The notes below the pieces were generated by a model. That model was given only the letters and a program-made list of their open reading frames with translations, was not told the origin of the DNA and ran no database searches. 64,000 bases of DNA from Cytobacillus sp. FSL H8-0458 (GTDB lineage Bacteria > Bacillota > Bacilli > Bacillales > Cytobacillaceae): NCBI RefSeq assembly GCF_038002165.1, contig NZ_JBBOBR010000002.1:310001-374000 (forward strand), given 5' to 3'. Position numbers and translations under genes: made by a program. This document shows positions 26,438 to 37,313 of this stretch, in pieces (the stretch's first letter is position 1; the number at the start of each line of letters is the position of its first letter).

Positions 26438-28585
26438 TTATACTTGTGGTCTATGAACAGCTAAATAATTGATTACATCAAATATTGTACCGGGCATCCC
26501 CGTTTCAGGATGGATATAACGAGGATAAAGCAGATATGCCGCAGCAAAAATCTCTGTTACACTACGTTGCTTAATCCTTCTTTCCACCTTTTGCTCATCC
26601 TTGGTTACTCCCCAACCTGCATAAAATGGCATTCCGAAGCAGTGGACCTCTTTTCCTAGCATAAGTGCCTCGAAACCAAACTGAGATGTTACGACGTATA
26701 CTTTGTCAACCTGTTCCAATAGAGATAATGGGTTACAGTCATTATATAGAAAACGGACTGACACTCCTACATCTTTATGAGTGAGATTTCCTTCCTTCTT
26801 GCCAGAGATTACATCCGGGTGAGTTTTAATGAAAATGTCAGCGTCAGGGTTATCTTTTTTAGCTTTTTCATACATTTGTTTAAACTGCTCTTTATCAGCC
26901 AATCCTAATGAAATGGACATATCACCAAGCGTTTGATCAACAATAAGGACACGTTTCTTACCATTATTAACAAAAGTGTTTCCTTCAACCATTGGAGCAT
27001 GATTATATTTGCTCAAATAATTCTTTCTAATTAAAGCTAATGCCTCTTCAGCATCGTTTAAAATTTGCTCAGTCTCCCAGCCGCTGCTGTTTAAGATGTT
27101 TTCCAACCTTGAAGGACGAGTTGCATCATAATATATTCCTACATCGTCTAAACATATTGACAATGGAGGTGAGCCGTCAACCCCTAGACCTATAGATCTT
27201 AAAAAGCCATCTTCCAAGCCCAAATAGGGGATATTGTGCTTTTCACAAAACTCTATCGCTTTTTTTGCACTTGGCTTCATCCCCCACCCAGCAACATAAT
27301 CGATCTCACCGACCCTTTCAGAGGGATTAAAGATCAATTCACCTTTTAGGAATGACTGGAGATTCGGAATGGCTTTAATTCCTTTTGACATAACCCCAAT
27401 CTTAGAAACATCTTCTTTTGGAATTGAAAAATCCAAGGTACTTTTAAAGGAATTAACCTCATTAATAAGATTTCTGGTGTTCAAATCCTTCATACATTTT
27501 ATAGTTTTTATCGCTTCTTCTATGCTAATAAACTCCTTAGTAATTGGATGCATGTACTTTGGATATAAAATATATGCTGCAGCAAAAATTTCTTCAACTG
27601 AAAGTTTCCTATTCCTTCTTCCAGTTGTTTGTCTGTCATCAGTTAAACCCCAGCCAGAATAAAAAGGGGCTCCAAATGTAGTTACCTTAATACCTCTTAA
27701 TAAAGCCTCGAAACCAGAAAGAGAGGTAATTGTATATACATGGTCAATTGTTTCAAAAGCATCTGTTAAACTAAGCGGCTCTGTGATTACCTTTGCAAGG
27801 TGCCTGACATCATCAGGATTGGATTGCATAGCCCTTTTGCCAAACAAAACATCGGGATGTGGTTTATATATTATTTCGGCATCCGGGTTTTCCATTTTGG
27901 CAAGCCAGACAAGGTCGTTATTTGTCATCGGCTTTGAGCAACCTCGCTTAATGGATTCATCATCTTCTACTTGGCCAATAACCAATATTCTCTTTTTAAG
28001 CTTTTTTCCATAAACATTATTAATGTTTTTTGAGTCAACGTTATTATATTTACTTATGTTTAACCCTCTTAACATTTCAATACAATTTGCAGCACGAGCC
28101 ATCAATACTTTATCAGAGTTAAAATCATATTCATTTAATAGGTCTTCCAGGTCACTTGGCTTAGTAGCATCATAATAAAGGGCCTTTGAATCAATAGATA
28201 ATGAAATCGGAGTACTTTTGGAAGCTCCTAGCTCAACAGATCGAATAAAACCATCCTCAATTCTATAGTAGGGAATTCTATTCTTTTGAGCATACTTGAT
28301 TACTCTGGGCCTGTCCTTGTAACCCCAAACCATAAAAACCTTATTTTTAAATTTTTCGGCCTCATTAATTATATAGTTAATGTTTTCATTGTCTTTTATA
28401 AAAATTACTTCATATTTCGATAAATAAGCTTTTATATATGAATGCTTCCACTCACTAAAACCAAACAAGAAAGCTATAGGCTTCTTCGTTATTTTTTTAG
28501 GTTTTAACTTTTTTTGTATTATGGCTACTTTTAGAAAAGCATTATATCCAATTGTTTGTCTTAGCAGACTCTTTAATCTCCCCAT
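26438..28585 (-). CDS. kpsC: Two-module beta-Kdo transferase KpsC
   Basis: Capsule linker enzyme of about 715 aa with two tandem Capsule_synth modules, the KpsC layout of Gram-negative group 2 capsules, where the two modules add alternating Kdo residues. The N module (about 45-355) has YRIEDGFIRSVELG, IIYKPHPDV and TSLSGFEALLRG. The C module (about 415-705) has LGLEDGFLRSIGLG, IFIKTHPDV and TSQFGFEALMLG. ATG at 28585 is favoured by AAAGGTGG five bases upstream; a GTG at 28594 is possible. A terminator-like hairpin upstream separates it from the Kdo synthesis genes, so it may have a separate promoter. Kdo supply is encoded next door, which supports the CMP-Kdo donor. Confidence 0.88.
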   Translation of the reverse strand: MGRLKSLLRQTIGYNAFLKVAIIQKKLKPKKITKKPIAFLFGFSEWKHSYIKAYLSKYEVIFIKDNENINYIINEAEKFKNKVFMVWGYKDRPRVIKYAQKNRIPYYRIEDGFIRSVELGASKSTPISLSIDSKALYYDATKPSDLEDLLNEYDFNSDKVLMARAANCIEMLRGLNISKYNNVDSKNINNVYGKKLKKRILVIGQVEDDESIKRGCSKPMTNNDLVWLAKMENPDAEIIYKPHPDVLFGKRAMQSNPDDVRHLAKVITEPLSLTDAFETIDHVYTITSLSGFEALLRGIKVTTFGAPFYSGWGLTDDRQTTGRRNRKLSVEEIFAAAYILYPKYMHPITKEFISIEEAIKTIKCMKDLNTRNLINEVNSFKSTLDFSIPKEDVSKIGVMSKGIKAIPNLQSFLKGELIFNPSERVGEIDYVAGWGMKPSAKKAIEFCEKHNIPYLGLEDGFLRSIGLGVDGSPPLSICLDDVGIYYDATRPSRLENILNSSGWETEQILNDAEEALALIRKNYLSKYNHAPMVEGNTFVNNGKKRVLIVDQTLGDMSISLGLADKEQFKQMYEKAKKDNPDADIFIKTHPDVISGKKEGNLTHKDVGVSVRFLYNDCNPLSLLEQVDKVYVVTSQFGFEALMLGKEVHCFGMPFYAGWGVTKDEQKVERRIKQRSVTEIFAAAYLLYPRYIHPETGMPGTIFDVINYLAVHRPQV

Positions 28586-28650
28586 TTGAACCACCTTTAG
28601 AGATTTTCAGATTTATATGAACAAGTATTTAATATCTCCGTTACAAATTG

Positions 28651-28692
28651 AAAGCACTAGTAACAAGTTATTTAATAACCAACTAGTGCTTT
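28651..28692 (-). terminator. Hairpin between the HIT gene and kpsC
   Basis: AAAGCACTAGT pairs perfectly with ACTAGTGCTTT around a loop that can itself fold. On the minus strand only TTTC follows, so termination may be partial and allow some readthrough into kpsC. Confidence 0.6.
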
Positions 28693-28698
28693 CCTATT

Positions 28699-29121
28699 TT
28701 AAAAATATTTTCCTAATGATTGAATGAAGTTTGTATGGGTTTTTTCATCAACACTTCGAATACTAACCTTTTGCTGTGTTGCCTGTTCTATGAGGGGCAG
28801 TCCTTTAACTTCATTCCCTTTTTCACGGGGAATAATATGGAAGTGCAAGTGCCTTACAGCCTCACTAATAGTTACAGTATACACTCGATCAATGTCTAGC
28901 TCTTTTTTTAGAGCTTCTTCTAAACGTTTAAAAAGGGGACCAACTTTAAGTAATTCTGAGTGACTTAGGTCAATCCAATTTTCAACGTGACGTTTTGGCT
29001 CTATATATAAGTATCCTAGTATTTGTGAATCAAGCGGCCCATGAGTTACAATCCAGTACTCATCTTCAAATATAGTTGTTTCAAGATTACGATGTTTTTC
29101 ACATATTGGACAGTCACTCAT
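28699..29121 (-). CDS. HIT-family nucleotide hydrolase/transferase
   Basis: Small 140-aa protein of the histidine triad superfamily. The triad reads HLHFHII near residue 92-98, the active-site signature of nucleotide hydrolases and transferases acting on the alpha-phosphate. An N-terminal CPIC pair with nearby His (residues 4-10) could bind zinc, as in several bacterial HIT proteins. AAAGGAG precedes ATG. It is the last gene of the Kdo synthesis unit, 14 bp after kdsC. Its role there is not known; handling of CMP or another nucleotide by-product is a speculation from position only. Confidence 0.85.
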   Translation of the reverse strand: MSDCPICEKHRNLETTIFEDEYWIVTHGPLDSQILGYLYIEPKRHVENWIDLSHSELLKVGPLFKRLEEALKKELDIDRVYTVTISEAVRHLHFHIIPREKGNEVKGLPLIEQATQQKVSIRSVDEKTHTNFIQSLGKYF

Positions 29122-29135
29122 TAGAAATACTCCTT

Positions 29136-29660
29136 TTATTGAACCACTCTGATTTTGCCATATAGGTAATCATCTAAGAGAGTTTCATAATCATATTGTT
29201 CTTGTAATATAGATTCAATTATATCCCTTACAGCACCTTCCCCACCTTTTAGTAGAGAAACATATTTTACCTGTTCTTTTACATAAGGTACAGCGTTATT
29301 AGGTGCTGCGGGGAACCCTACCTCACGTAAAATAGGTAAATCATTTATATCGTCCCCTACATAACAAACCTCATCCAACCCTATCTGCAGCTCAGATACG
29401 ATTTGCTGTAGGACTTCAAGTTTTTCATGAATTCCCTGAAATACATAATCAATTTTTAATTCTTTTGAACGCTTAGTTACTGCTTCGGAAGATCTGCCGG
29501 TAATGATTGCTGTCTTAATTCCTGCATATCTCGCAAGGCTGATTCCCATTCCGTCTTGAGTATGGAAAGCCTTATATTCTTCTCCATCAGATCCCATATA
29601 TAGTTTTCCATCTGTAAGTACACCATCAACATCCAAAACGATAAGTTTGATCTTTTTCAT
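29136..29660 (-). CDS. kdsC: Kdo 8-phosphate phosphatase KdsC
   Basis: HAD-superfamily phosphatase of about 174 aa that hydrolyses Kdo 8-phosphate to free Kdo. The nucleophile motif LDVDGVLTDG is at the N-terminus, the Thr/Ser motif in AIITGRSSEAV, and the metal motif in CYVGDDINDLPIL. These match the tetrameric, cap-less KdsC type. ATG at 29660 is chosen because AAGGAG lies 6 bases upstream; the longer frame starts with TTG inside the previous gene. It lies between kdsD and the HIT gene with short gaps. Together with kdsA, kdsB and kdsD it makes the pathway complete. Confidence 0.92.
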   Translation of the reverse strand: MKKIKLIVLDVDGVLTDGKLYMGSDGEEYKAFHTQDGMGISLARYAGIKTAIITGRSSEAVTKRSKELKIDYVFQGIHEKLEVLQQIVSELQIGLDEVCYVGDDINDLPILREVGFPAAPNNAVPYVKEQVKYVSLLKGGEGAVRDIIESILQEQYDYETLLDDYLYGKIRVVQ

Positions 29661-29670
29661 TAAGGACTCC

Positions 29671-30654
29671 TTATAATCCAAGATTCATAAGATCATGAAT
29701 ATGGATCATTCCAATTGGTCTATAGTAGTCATCAACAACAGGTAGTACGTTAACTTTCTTCTCTTCCATTAGACGGAAAGCTTCAGATGCAAGTAGCTCA
29801 CCTTGAATTACAACAGGCTCTCTGTTGCATAAATCATCTACAGACTTAGATAATAAATCAGGTGATAAAGCAAAAGCCCGCCTAATGTCTCCATCGGTTA
29901 AGATCCCGACCAATTGGTCATTCATGTCGACTACACTTGTTGCACCCAATCCTTGAGCCGTCATTAAGAAGAGAGCTTCCTTAATAGTTGCATCTCCCAT
30001 AATGAGAGGATTTTTACGAGTTGTCTGAATAACATCGTTAACAGTTAATAAAAGCTTCCTTCCTAGGGAACCAGCTGGATGAAACACAGCAAAATCTTCC
30101 GGCTGGAAATTCCTCGCTTTCAAGAGTGCAATAGCTAAAGCATCACCTAAAGCTAGAGTAACAGTTGTGCTAGTAGTAGGTGCCAGACCTAATGGGCAGG
30201 CTTCCTTCGCATTACCAATTGTTAAAACAATATCTGATTTTACAGCAAGGGTAGATAATGGATTTTTGACAATCGCTATCATTTTAGAGCCAATACGTTT
30301 AATAGAAGGAATCAGATTAAGAACTTCATCAGATTCCCCGCTATTCGAAATAGCGATAACCACATCATCCTTTGTTACCATTCCAAGGTCACCATGGAGT
30401 CCTTCAGAGGGATGCAGGAACAAAGATGGTGTACCTGTACTTGCCATAGTAGCGTTAATTTTTCTGCCAATGATCCCCGATTTTCCGATTCCAGTTATTA
30501 CGACTCTCCCGCGGCATTGCAGAATCATATTAAGGGCGTCATTTATAGAGTCACCAATTACCTCTTTCAACTCCAAAATTGCCTGTGCCTCTTTCTCTAA
30601 CACTTCCATAACACTATCTGTAAAATCAAGCGAAGGCGCTTTAAGGTCTAACAT
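29671..30654 (-). CDS. kdsD: Arabinose 5-phosphate isomerase KdsD/KpsF
   Basis: Converts ribulose 5-phosphate to arabinose 5-phosphate, the first committed precursor of Kdo. The 327-aa protein has an N-terminal SIS sugar-isomerase domain (about 40-180, VVITGIGKSG and SNSGESDEVL) and two C-terminal CBS domains (about 205-327). This is the standard layout of KdsD and its capsule paralogue KpsF. AGGGGGA precedes ATG. It is 17 bp downstream of kdsA. KpsF naming would be equally valid given the capsule context. Confidence 0.93.
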   Translation of the reverse strand: MLDLKAPSLDFTDSVMEVLEKEAQAILELKEVIGDSINDALNMILQCRGRVVITGIGKSGIIGRKINATMASTGTPSLFLHPSEGLHGDLGMVTKDDVVIAISNSGESDEVLNLIPSIKRIGSKMIAIVKNPLSTLAVKSDIVLTIGNAKEACPLGLAPTTSTTVTLALGDALAIALLKARNFQPEDFAVFHPAGSLGRKLLLTVNDVIQTTRKNPLIMGDATIKEALFLMTAQGLGATSVVDMNDQLVGILTDGDIRRAFALSPDLLSKSVDDLCNREPVVIQGELLASEAFRLMEEKKVNVLPVVDDYYRPIGMIHIHDLMNLGL

Positions 30655-30671
30655 TTATCTTCCCCCTGTTT

Positions 30672-32226
<1,555 letters not shown>

Positions 32227-32242
32227 TATTAACACCTCGATA

Positions 32243-33577
32243 TCAACCTTGATTAATAGGTTCATGTATTTTATCAGCTATGTTTTTAGCTGTTTGGCTG
32301 TTCGGGATATTCAGCGTACCCTCAACCTGGTAATGAAACCTTAAATAATAGATGAATTTTTCAACCCTATCCTTGACAAAAGGGATATTTATGGAATTAA
32401 AAAGGCTCTGATATAATTCGTTAGGATTAACACACTTTTCCACGATACCATCAATATTATAAAGTGCATCTCCAAGTGTAATGACGGGCTTATTCTTGGC
32501 TAGCGCCTCTATACCAACAGTTGAGTTTATTGTTATTACTGTAATAGAATTTTTAATTAATTTATTTACACTATATTTTTGAATAAAAGTGACCTCTTTA
32601 ACATTTTCATACTTCTTCTTTAGTTGCTTGTAATTATTTCTTGACATATCCTCTGGATGCTCTTTTACTAAAATTGCGATATTGCGATTATGCTTTTTAT
32701 TGTATGTTGCTACGGCCTTGTGAACATAAAATAAAAACTCTTCCATCGTCTTTATTCTAGGAGAGTTATAAAATATCTGTGTATCTCTTGATACTTGAAA
32801 AGGGACAAACACATATTCGTCCGGAAGTGCAATTTGATCATCTTTTCTAATATGGTAGGTCTTCTTAAAAATAAAGTACTTTATTGCCTGCCACAAAGTA
32901 ATGTGATCATACAATCTTGGATGAATTTTAAAGAAGCTGCCTACCATTGACAGAAACTTCACTAAAGCAACTTTTGTAAGGCTTTCTTTTCTGTTTAAAA
33001 ATAATTGCGGGTTCTCAGGCTTAAAAAGATATTTTTTTAACCGCTTTTTATCCATTATAATAGAATCATAAAAATCGGATTCCTTGTTCACAGAAGAAGC
33101 TGCGTTAATTCCCTTTGAATCACAAGTAATAGTATAAGGCCTAAACAAACCGTCCTCGAAATAATAAATCATAAGACCTTTTTTCTGAGCTAAATACTTG
33201 GTTACTTGATCAATCCAATGATAGCCATTAAAAAGGCATATTATATCTATTTTTTTGTCATCTATATAACTATTGATAAAATACATATATTTTTTATATG
33301 TACTTAGCTGCTTTTTCGTAACTTTTTTTCCTAATATGTTTTCAATATAGGTTATATTGTATATCTGAAGACTTAAAAGTTCGTCATCAGAAATAGGATA
33401 CTCATTTTTATTAGTCCAATTTGTAGTAAAGACAGACTCCACATTGGATTTAAAAAATAGTTCCCCTAGCTCCAACTTTAATATGAAACATTTATGCCCT
33501 TTTTTTTCTAACTCTTCTGCCACATTAGCAAAGAATCTTTTATTTCTATTCCCTCTTACAAACAAATAATTAGCCAT
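32243..33577 (-). CDS. KpsS-like capsule polysaccharide/Kdo transferase
   Basis: Capsule_synth-family protein of 444 aa. In Gram-negative capsules KpsS adds the first Kdo to a lyso-phosphatidylglycerol anchor. Features here include LFVRGNRNKRFFANVAEELEK at the N-terminus (a KpsS-like opening), YYFEDGLFRPYTIT, VKEHPEDM and the C-terminal INSTVGIEALAKNKPVITLG with DALYNIDG. It is the promoter-proximal gene of the Kdo synthesis unit, behind a good sigma-A promoter and a GGAGG ribosome site. The acceptor in a Gram-positive cell is unknown; a membrane glycerolipid is the parallel. It could also be a different CMP-sugar transferase. Confidence 0.75.
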   Translation of the reverse strand: MANYLFVRGNRNKRFFANVAEELEKKGHKCFILKLELGELFFKSNVESVFTTNWTNKNEYPISDDELLSLQIYNITYIENILGKKVTKKQLSTYKKYMYFINSYIDDKKIDIICLFNGYHWIDQVTKYLAQKKGLMIYYFEDGLFRPYTITCDSKGINAASSVNKESDFYDSIIMDKKRLKKYLFKPENPQLFLNRKESLTKVALVKFLSMVGSFFKIHPRLYDHITLWQAIKYFIFKKTYHIRKDDQIALPDEYVFVPFQVSRDTQIFYNSPRIKTMEEFLFYVHKAVATYNKKHNRNIAILVKEHPEDMSRNNYKQLKKKYENVKEVTFIQKYSVNKLIKNSITVITINSTVGIEALAKNKPVITLGDALYNIDGIVEKCVNPNELYQSLFNSINIPFVKDRVEKFIYYLRFHYQVEGTLNIPNSQTAKNIADKIHEPINQG

Positions 33578-33640
33578 TTGTTTCCTCCATGGCTTGAATA
33601 TCGTAACGATTTTTGTAGATATTTGTAATTTTATAGTCTA

Positions 33641-33669
33641 ATAATACGCAAAAAATTAAAATAAGTAAA
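33641..33669 (-). promoter_or_regulatory. Sigma-A promoter of the Kdo/Kps unit
   Basis: On the minus strand TTTACT (33664-33669) and TATTAT (33641-33646) are spaced by exactly 17 bases, about 64 bases before the kpsS-like start codon. Confidence 0.65.
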
Positions 33670-33858
33670 CAGAATTTAAATTAATCCACTTACTTTTTTC
33701 CTGTTTTTCAAATAGATTCCATTACAGATTGTTTTTATTTTTTTCAAATTTATTACATCGTTTAATAATAATGTAATATTAAACTAATTTCATTGGTAAT
33801 TATTGTATTTTTCAGCTTGATGTAAAGATACCAGCCATTAATTTCTGCAAATAACTCA

Positions 33859-35826
33859 CTATTTCACTAAGTAAGGAAAAACACCTTTCCCCACAGAACC
33901 TTCCCCGCCTAAAACCGTAAAGCTTTTCGTATTTCCTTTTACTATTGTGTTACGGGCCGTCACAGGGAGTTCATCTCTCTTTGTTAAGAGGATGGTTGTT
34001 TTGTCCTTTGCCATTAAGACAGACCCAGTTAATGCGTCTGCAAAAGTTGTTCCGGCTGAAATATATAAATGCTCTGCAGCAGGATAGTAGAGAAGTTTAA
34101 TGTTTGTAGCTACTTCAAAACGATCCTTTCCGCCAATCCTAATCGGGGCAACTAATTGTTTATAGACACTGGGCCGAACGCTTGCTTCTCCGCCAACCAC
34201 AATAGTCTCTTCAAGCGGATGCTTTGCTAGAAGGGCATTTATGTTTTCCGGCAGTTTATCTGGCCGTGTAAGAAGGATCGGATATCCTTTTTCAGCAGCA
34301 TACGGAGCAATTGCCAGGGCATCTGGAAAGTTTAAACCATTTGTTATGATTGCTTTTTGATACGTGCCCATCATCTCAGCGATATTTTCAGCCACTTCAA
34401 AACGATTTTGCCCATCAATTCTTTTAGTTTTTATCCCCATCTGTTTTATTTCCGATTGAATATTTTCAGTAACGCTCCCTTTTCCGCCAATTAATATTAC
34501 TTCCTTTGGCTTCAATCTTTTAAGTTCTTCTATCGTTTTTAAATGAAGCTCGTTAGAAGCAGTCAGAAGAATCGGAGCATTGAATCGGTAAGCTAGTGGG
34601 GAAGCAGCTAAAGCATCAGCAAAAGCAAGGTTATTGATTATAAAAACAGTCTCCGACTTTTCCCACCCTTTTCTTGAGATATTAGCAGCAACTTCAAACC
34701 TGTCTTTTCCCCCAATTCTTTCTGCATTGAGGATAGGCTGGATCAGACCATAGCCATATAATGGATCTTTTCCTTGAACACCAAGGTCCATTGCATTTTC
34801 TCTCAGCTTGCTCCTGATCCATGTATTTGTAGCCGTTGGGAACATTTCCTTTAATAATGCCAATTTCCCCGAAACAAAAGCTGCTGCCATTGATGTACCG
34901 TCGTAAGAGGCGTATTCGTTATTGAGTATAGTGCTCTTTATATTCACTCCAGGGGCAGAAAATTCAATTCCATCTCCTGTAGCTGAAAAAGCCCCCCTGC
35001 TATTTGACTCATCCACTGCTGCAACACCGATAACCGAAGGATAATTTGCCGGATATGATACCGTATCATTGGCTCCATCCATTCTTCCATTATTCCCTCC
35101 TGCTCCTACAACAAAAATGCCAGAATCCGCAGCCTTGTCAACTGCTGTCTTTAAGGCAGCCGAATGACCATTTGCTACAAGGCTAAGATTTATAATGTCC
35201 ATTTTGTTCGTTATAGCCCAATCGATCCCCTCAATAATATTGGACAAGGAGCCGGCACCCTTTTTGTCCAGTACTTTAACTGCGTATAATTGTGAACCCG
35301 GCGCTACTCCGACTATCCCAATATTATTGTTCTTAGCACCAATAATTCCCGCTACATGGGTTCCATGCCCATTATCATCATGGTATGAACTGGTGTAGCC
35401 AGAAAACGATTTACCGCCCGCAACAGATAGATCCGGATGAGGGGAAATGCCCGTGTCAAGAACAGCTACCCTAACCCCGTTTCCGCTGAAATTGAGTTTC
35501 CATTCATTTGGTGCTTTAATAGATTTTATTCCCCAGCCACGCATCTGGCCGCCAACTTTTACTTCAAGATCCTTTTCAATACTTTTTACAGCAGAGTTTT
35601 GCCTTAATTGATTCAGATCTGTCTCAAAAAGGGAAATTTTCAAGGCTGGTATGTTTTTAAATTCCTCTAAAATAATCCCTTCAGCGTCCCATATACTCTC
35701 TTTCTTTACTTTTTCATGAAACAATACAATTAACTCTATTCTTTCCGAATCCCCATGCACTATATGATTGCCTATTGGCCCCAAAAAGAATAGTATAAAA
35801 ATAAGAACAGCAATAGAAGATTTAAT
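33859..35826 (-). CDS. CWB2-anchored subtilisin-like serine protease
   Basis: Secreted S8 protease of about 655 aa. A propeptide (I9-like) precedes the catalytic domain, with Asp110 (AVLDTG), His140 (GHGTHVAG), the oxyanion Asn in AGGNNG and Ser298 (GTSMAA), counted from the MGPIGN residue. Three CWB2 modules (about 355-641) with PILLT/TILLT follow and would hold it in the wall. No ATG, GTG or supported TTG gives a signal peptide. The in-frame upstream sequence KSSIAVLIFILFFLG is a good one, and an ATT at 35826 sits 9 bases after GGGAG. I therefore extend to that ATT, with CTG at 35835 as the other choice. It may process surface proteins or peptides. Confidence 0.85.
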   Translation of the reverse strand: MKSSIAVLIFILFFLGPIGNHIVHGDSERIELIVLFHEKVKKESIWDAEGIILEEFKNIPALKISLFETDLNQLRQNSAVKSIEKDLEVKVGGQMRGWGIKSIKAPNEWKLNFSGNGVRVAVLDTGISPHPDLSVAGGKSFSGYTSSYHDDNGHGTHVAGIIGAKNNNIGIVGVAPGSQLYAVKVLDKKGAGSLSNIIEGIDWAITNKMDIINLSLVANGHSAALKTAVDKAADSGIFVVGAGGNNGRMDGANDTVSYPANYPSVIGVAAVDESNSRGAFSATGDGIEFSAPGVNIKSTILNNEYASYDGTSMAAAFVSGKLALLKEMFPTATNTWIRSKLRENAMDLGVQGKDPLYGYGLIQPILNAERIGGKDRFEVAANISRKGWEKSETVFIINNLAFADALAASPLAYRFNAPILLTASNELHLKTIEELKRLKPKEVILIGGKGSVTENIQSEIKQMGIKTKRIDGQNRFEVAENIAEMMGTYQKAIITNGLNFPDALAIAPYAAEKGYPILLTRPDKLPENINALLAKHPLEETIVVGGEASVRPSVYKQLVAPIRIGGKDRFEVATNIKLLYYPAAEHLYISAGTTFADALTGSVLMAKDKTTILLTKRDELPVTARNTIVKGNTKSFTVLGGEGSVGKGVFPYLVK

Positions 35827-36053
35827 TGTACTCAGCTCCCATTTAATAGTTGAAACTATTATATTATGTAAGAGAATGAATTACTTTTATTTTTGTTATT
35901 TTTATGCAATAAAAAAGGGGACCCAAACAATAGGTTCCTTTCTCATCCTACTTTACCTTTCAAGTTTATTCTAACTTTCTTTAATAAATATACTCTGCAG
36001 CTTAAAACCCTATTAAATTCACTAGAGAGATAACAAGGCCAACTAAAAGACCT
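35827..36053. other. AT-rich leader region of the subtilase gene
   Basis: No gene is seen. It contains presumed promoter DNA of the protease gene and runs into the pseudogene remnants at 36054. Confidence 0.4.
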
Positions 36054-37020
36054 TCAGGCAAATACCTTTGTTTTATTTATTTCATGGGTGCCTTCTGGAA
36101 TGTAAATACCTGTATAGGCTGAATGAACAGGAAAAGTTACTGCCCCTTTTTCCGTCAATATAGGCTTTGAATAAAGAATGGAAAGAAATAGAACAGAATT
36201 TTAATCAGCATTTACAGATCCGGTTATACTGAAGCAATATTATCTAAACTGTTGGATTGATGCTTATTAACCCATCTGCCGAATTCAGCATAACTTCCAG
36301 CAGTAACTCTTACATCCTTTAATAGAAACTTTCCTGGTTAGATAATAAGTTTAATCTATTCAGACTCACCATCTGCCCCCATTCAGAAAAGAACATGATT
36401 AACGTCTCTTTATAATGATACTGTGATGAAACATACTGGTTCTTACTCTTATTTTTCTCTATATAATATTTTTGTCCCTTATCATTTAATACAGTATCGT
36501 TACACCATTGTTTTTTGTAAAAGGAATAATATCTACAAAGAAGTTCAGCTCAGAGAGTTGATGTTCTTTAAGTGGAATGGTAATTTCGATAGGCTCCTGG
36601 GAATCTATTAATAATCCATTTCCTTTAGTCTCTTTTAAAATACCTTGGTCAAATCTTGCATCTTTTAATGACGCAACAAAATCCATGAAATGATTTTCAG
36701 CTGGAGGTAGTGAATACTAAGCATATATCCCGTCATCTGCAGTTTTCTGCTTAATAACTTAAAGTCACCAATTCCACCAGTCAGACTAATGTCTACAAAA
36801 CGGTTCATTACTTTATAGTAGCTTTTTGAAACAAGAGAACGAGCAGGTGAATCACCAGCTCGAATCCTTTTAGCTATCACCTGTTCAACTAAAGCAACCT
36901 TTTATCATTTTGGGGAAGAGTGAAGGAGTATGCAGAAGATCCGCATCCATAGTAATTATAGCTTCCCCTTCAGGCAGTTATAACCCTGCAAGCATCGCAG
37001 CTAACACAGAAACTCACCTC
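36054..37020 (-). pseudogene. Remnants of a GT2 (GtrB/YkoT-like) gene and a YfhO/YkoS-like gene
   Basis: Several frame-shifted pieces on the minus strand. Near 36960-37010 a frame reads LPEGEAIITMDADL, the GT-A acidic motif of bactoprenol glucosyltransferases. At 36700-36880 another reads GDSPARSLVSKSYYKVMNRF and GIGDFKLLSRK, also typical of that family. At 36486-36690 and 36054-36180 pieces such as FDQGILKETKGNG and HSAYTGIYIPEGTHEI resemble the extracytoplasmic end of YfhO-type polymer glycosylation proteins. Stops and frameshifts break all of them. The order GT2 then YfhO-type matches known glycosylation pairs. The GT2 assignment is good, the second weaker. Confidence 0.6.
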
Positions 37021-37313
37021 TTTAATCCCTTTTTGCCTAGCAAATTTTCACATAATCACCTTGAGTTTTAAAAAACCCCCATAAAGGAAATTCCTTATTA
37101 AAGAAGCATAACCGTTTTTATTTTGATAGAATCAATTAAAAAATTTGATAGACGATTAATTCCACGACATTTGAAGTTACTTTCCTATGTCCTATGCAAA
37201 ATTTTTGTCGCAAAAAATTTTATCTATATTTTCAAATATTTTACAATTTATTATTTACAGTGTATATCCTTTGACTTTAAAATAAAGTTATAAAATTTTA
37301 AGGAGATTACCAA

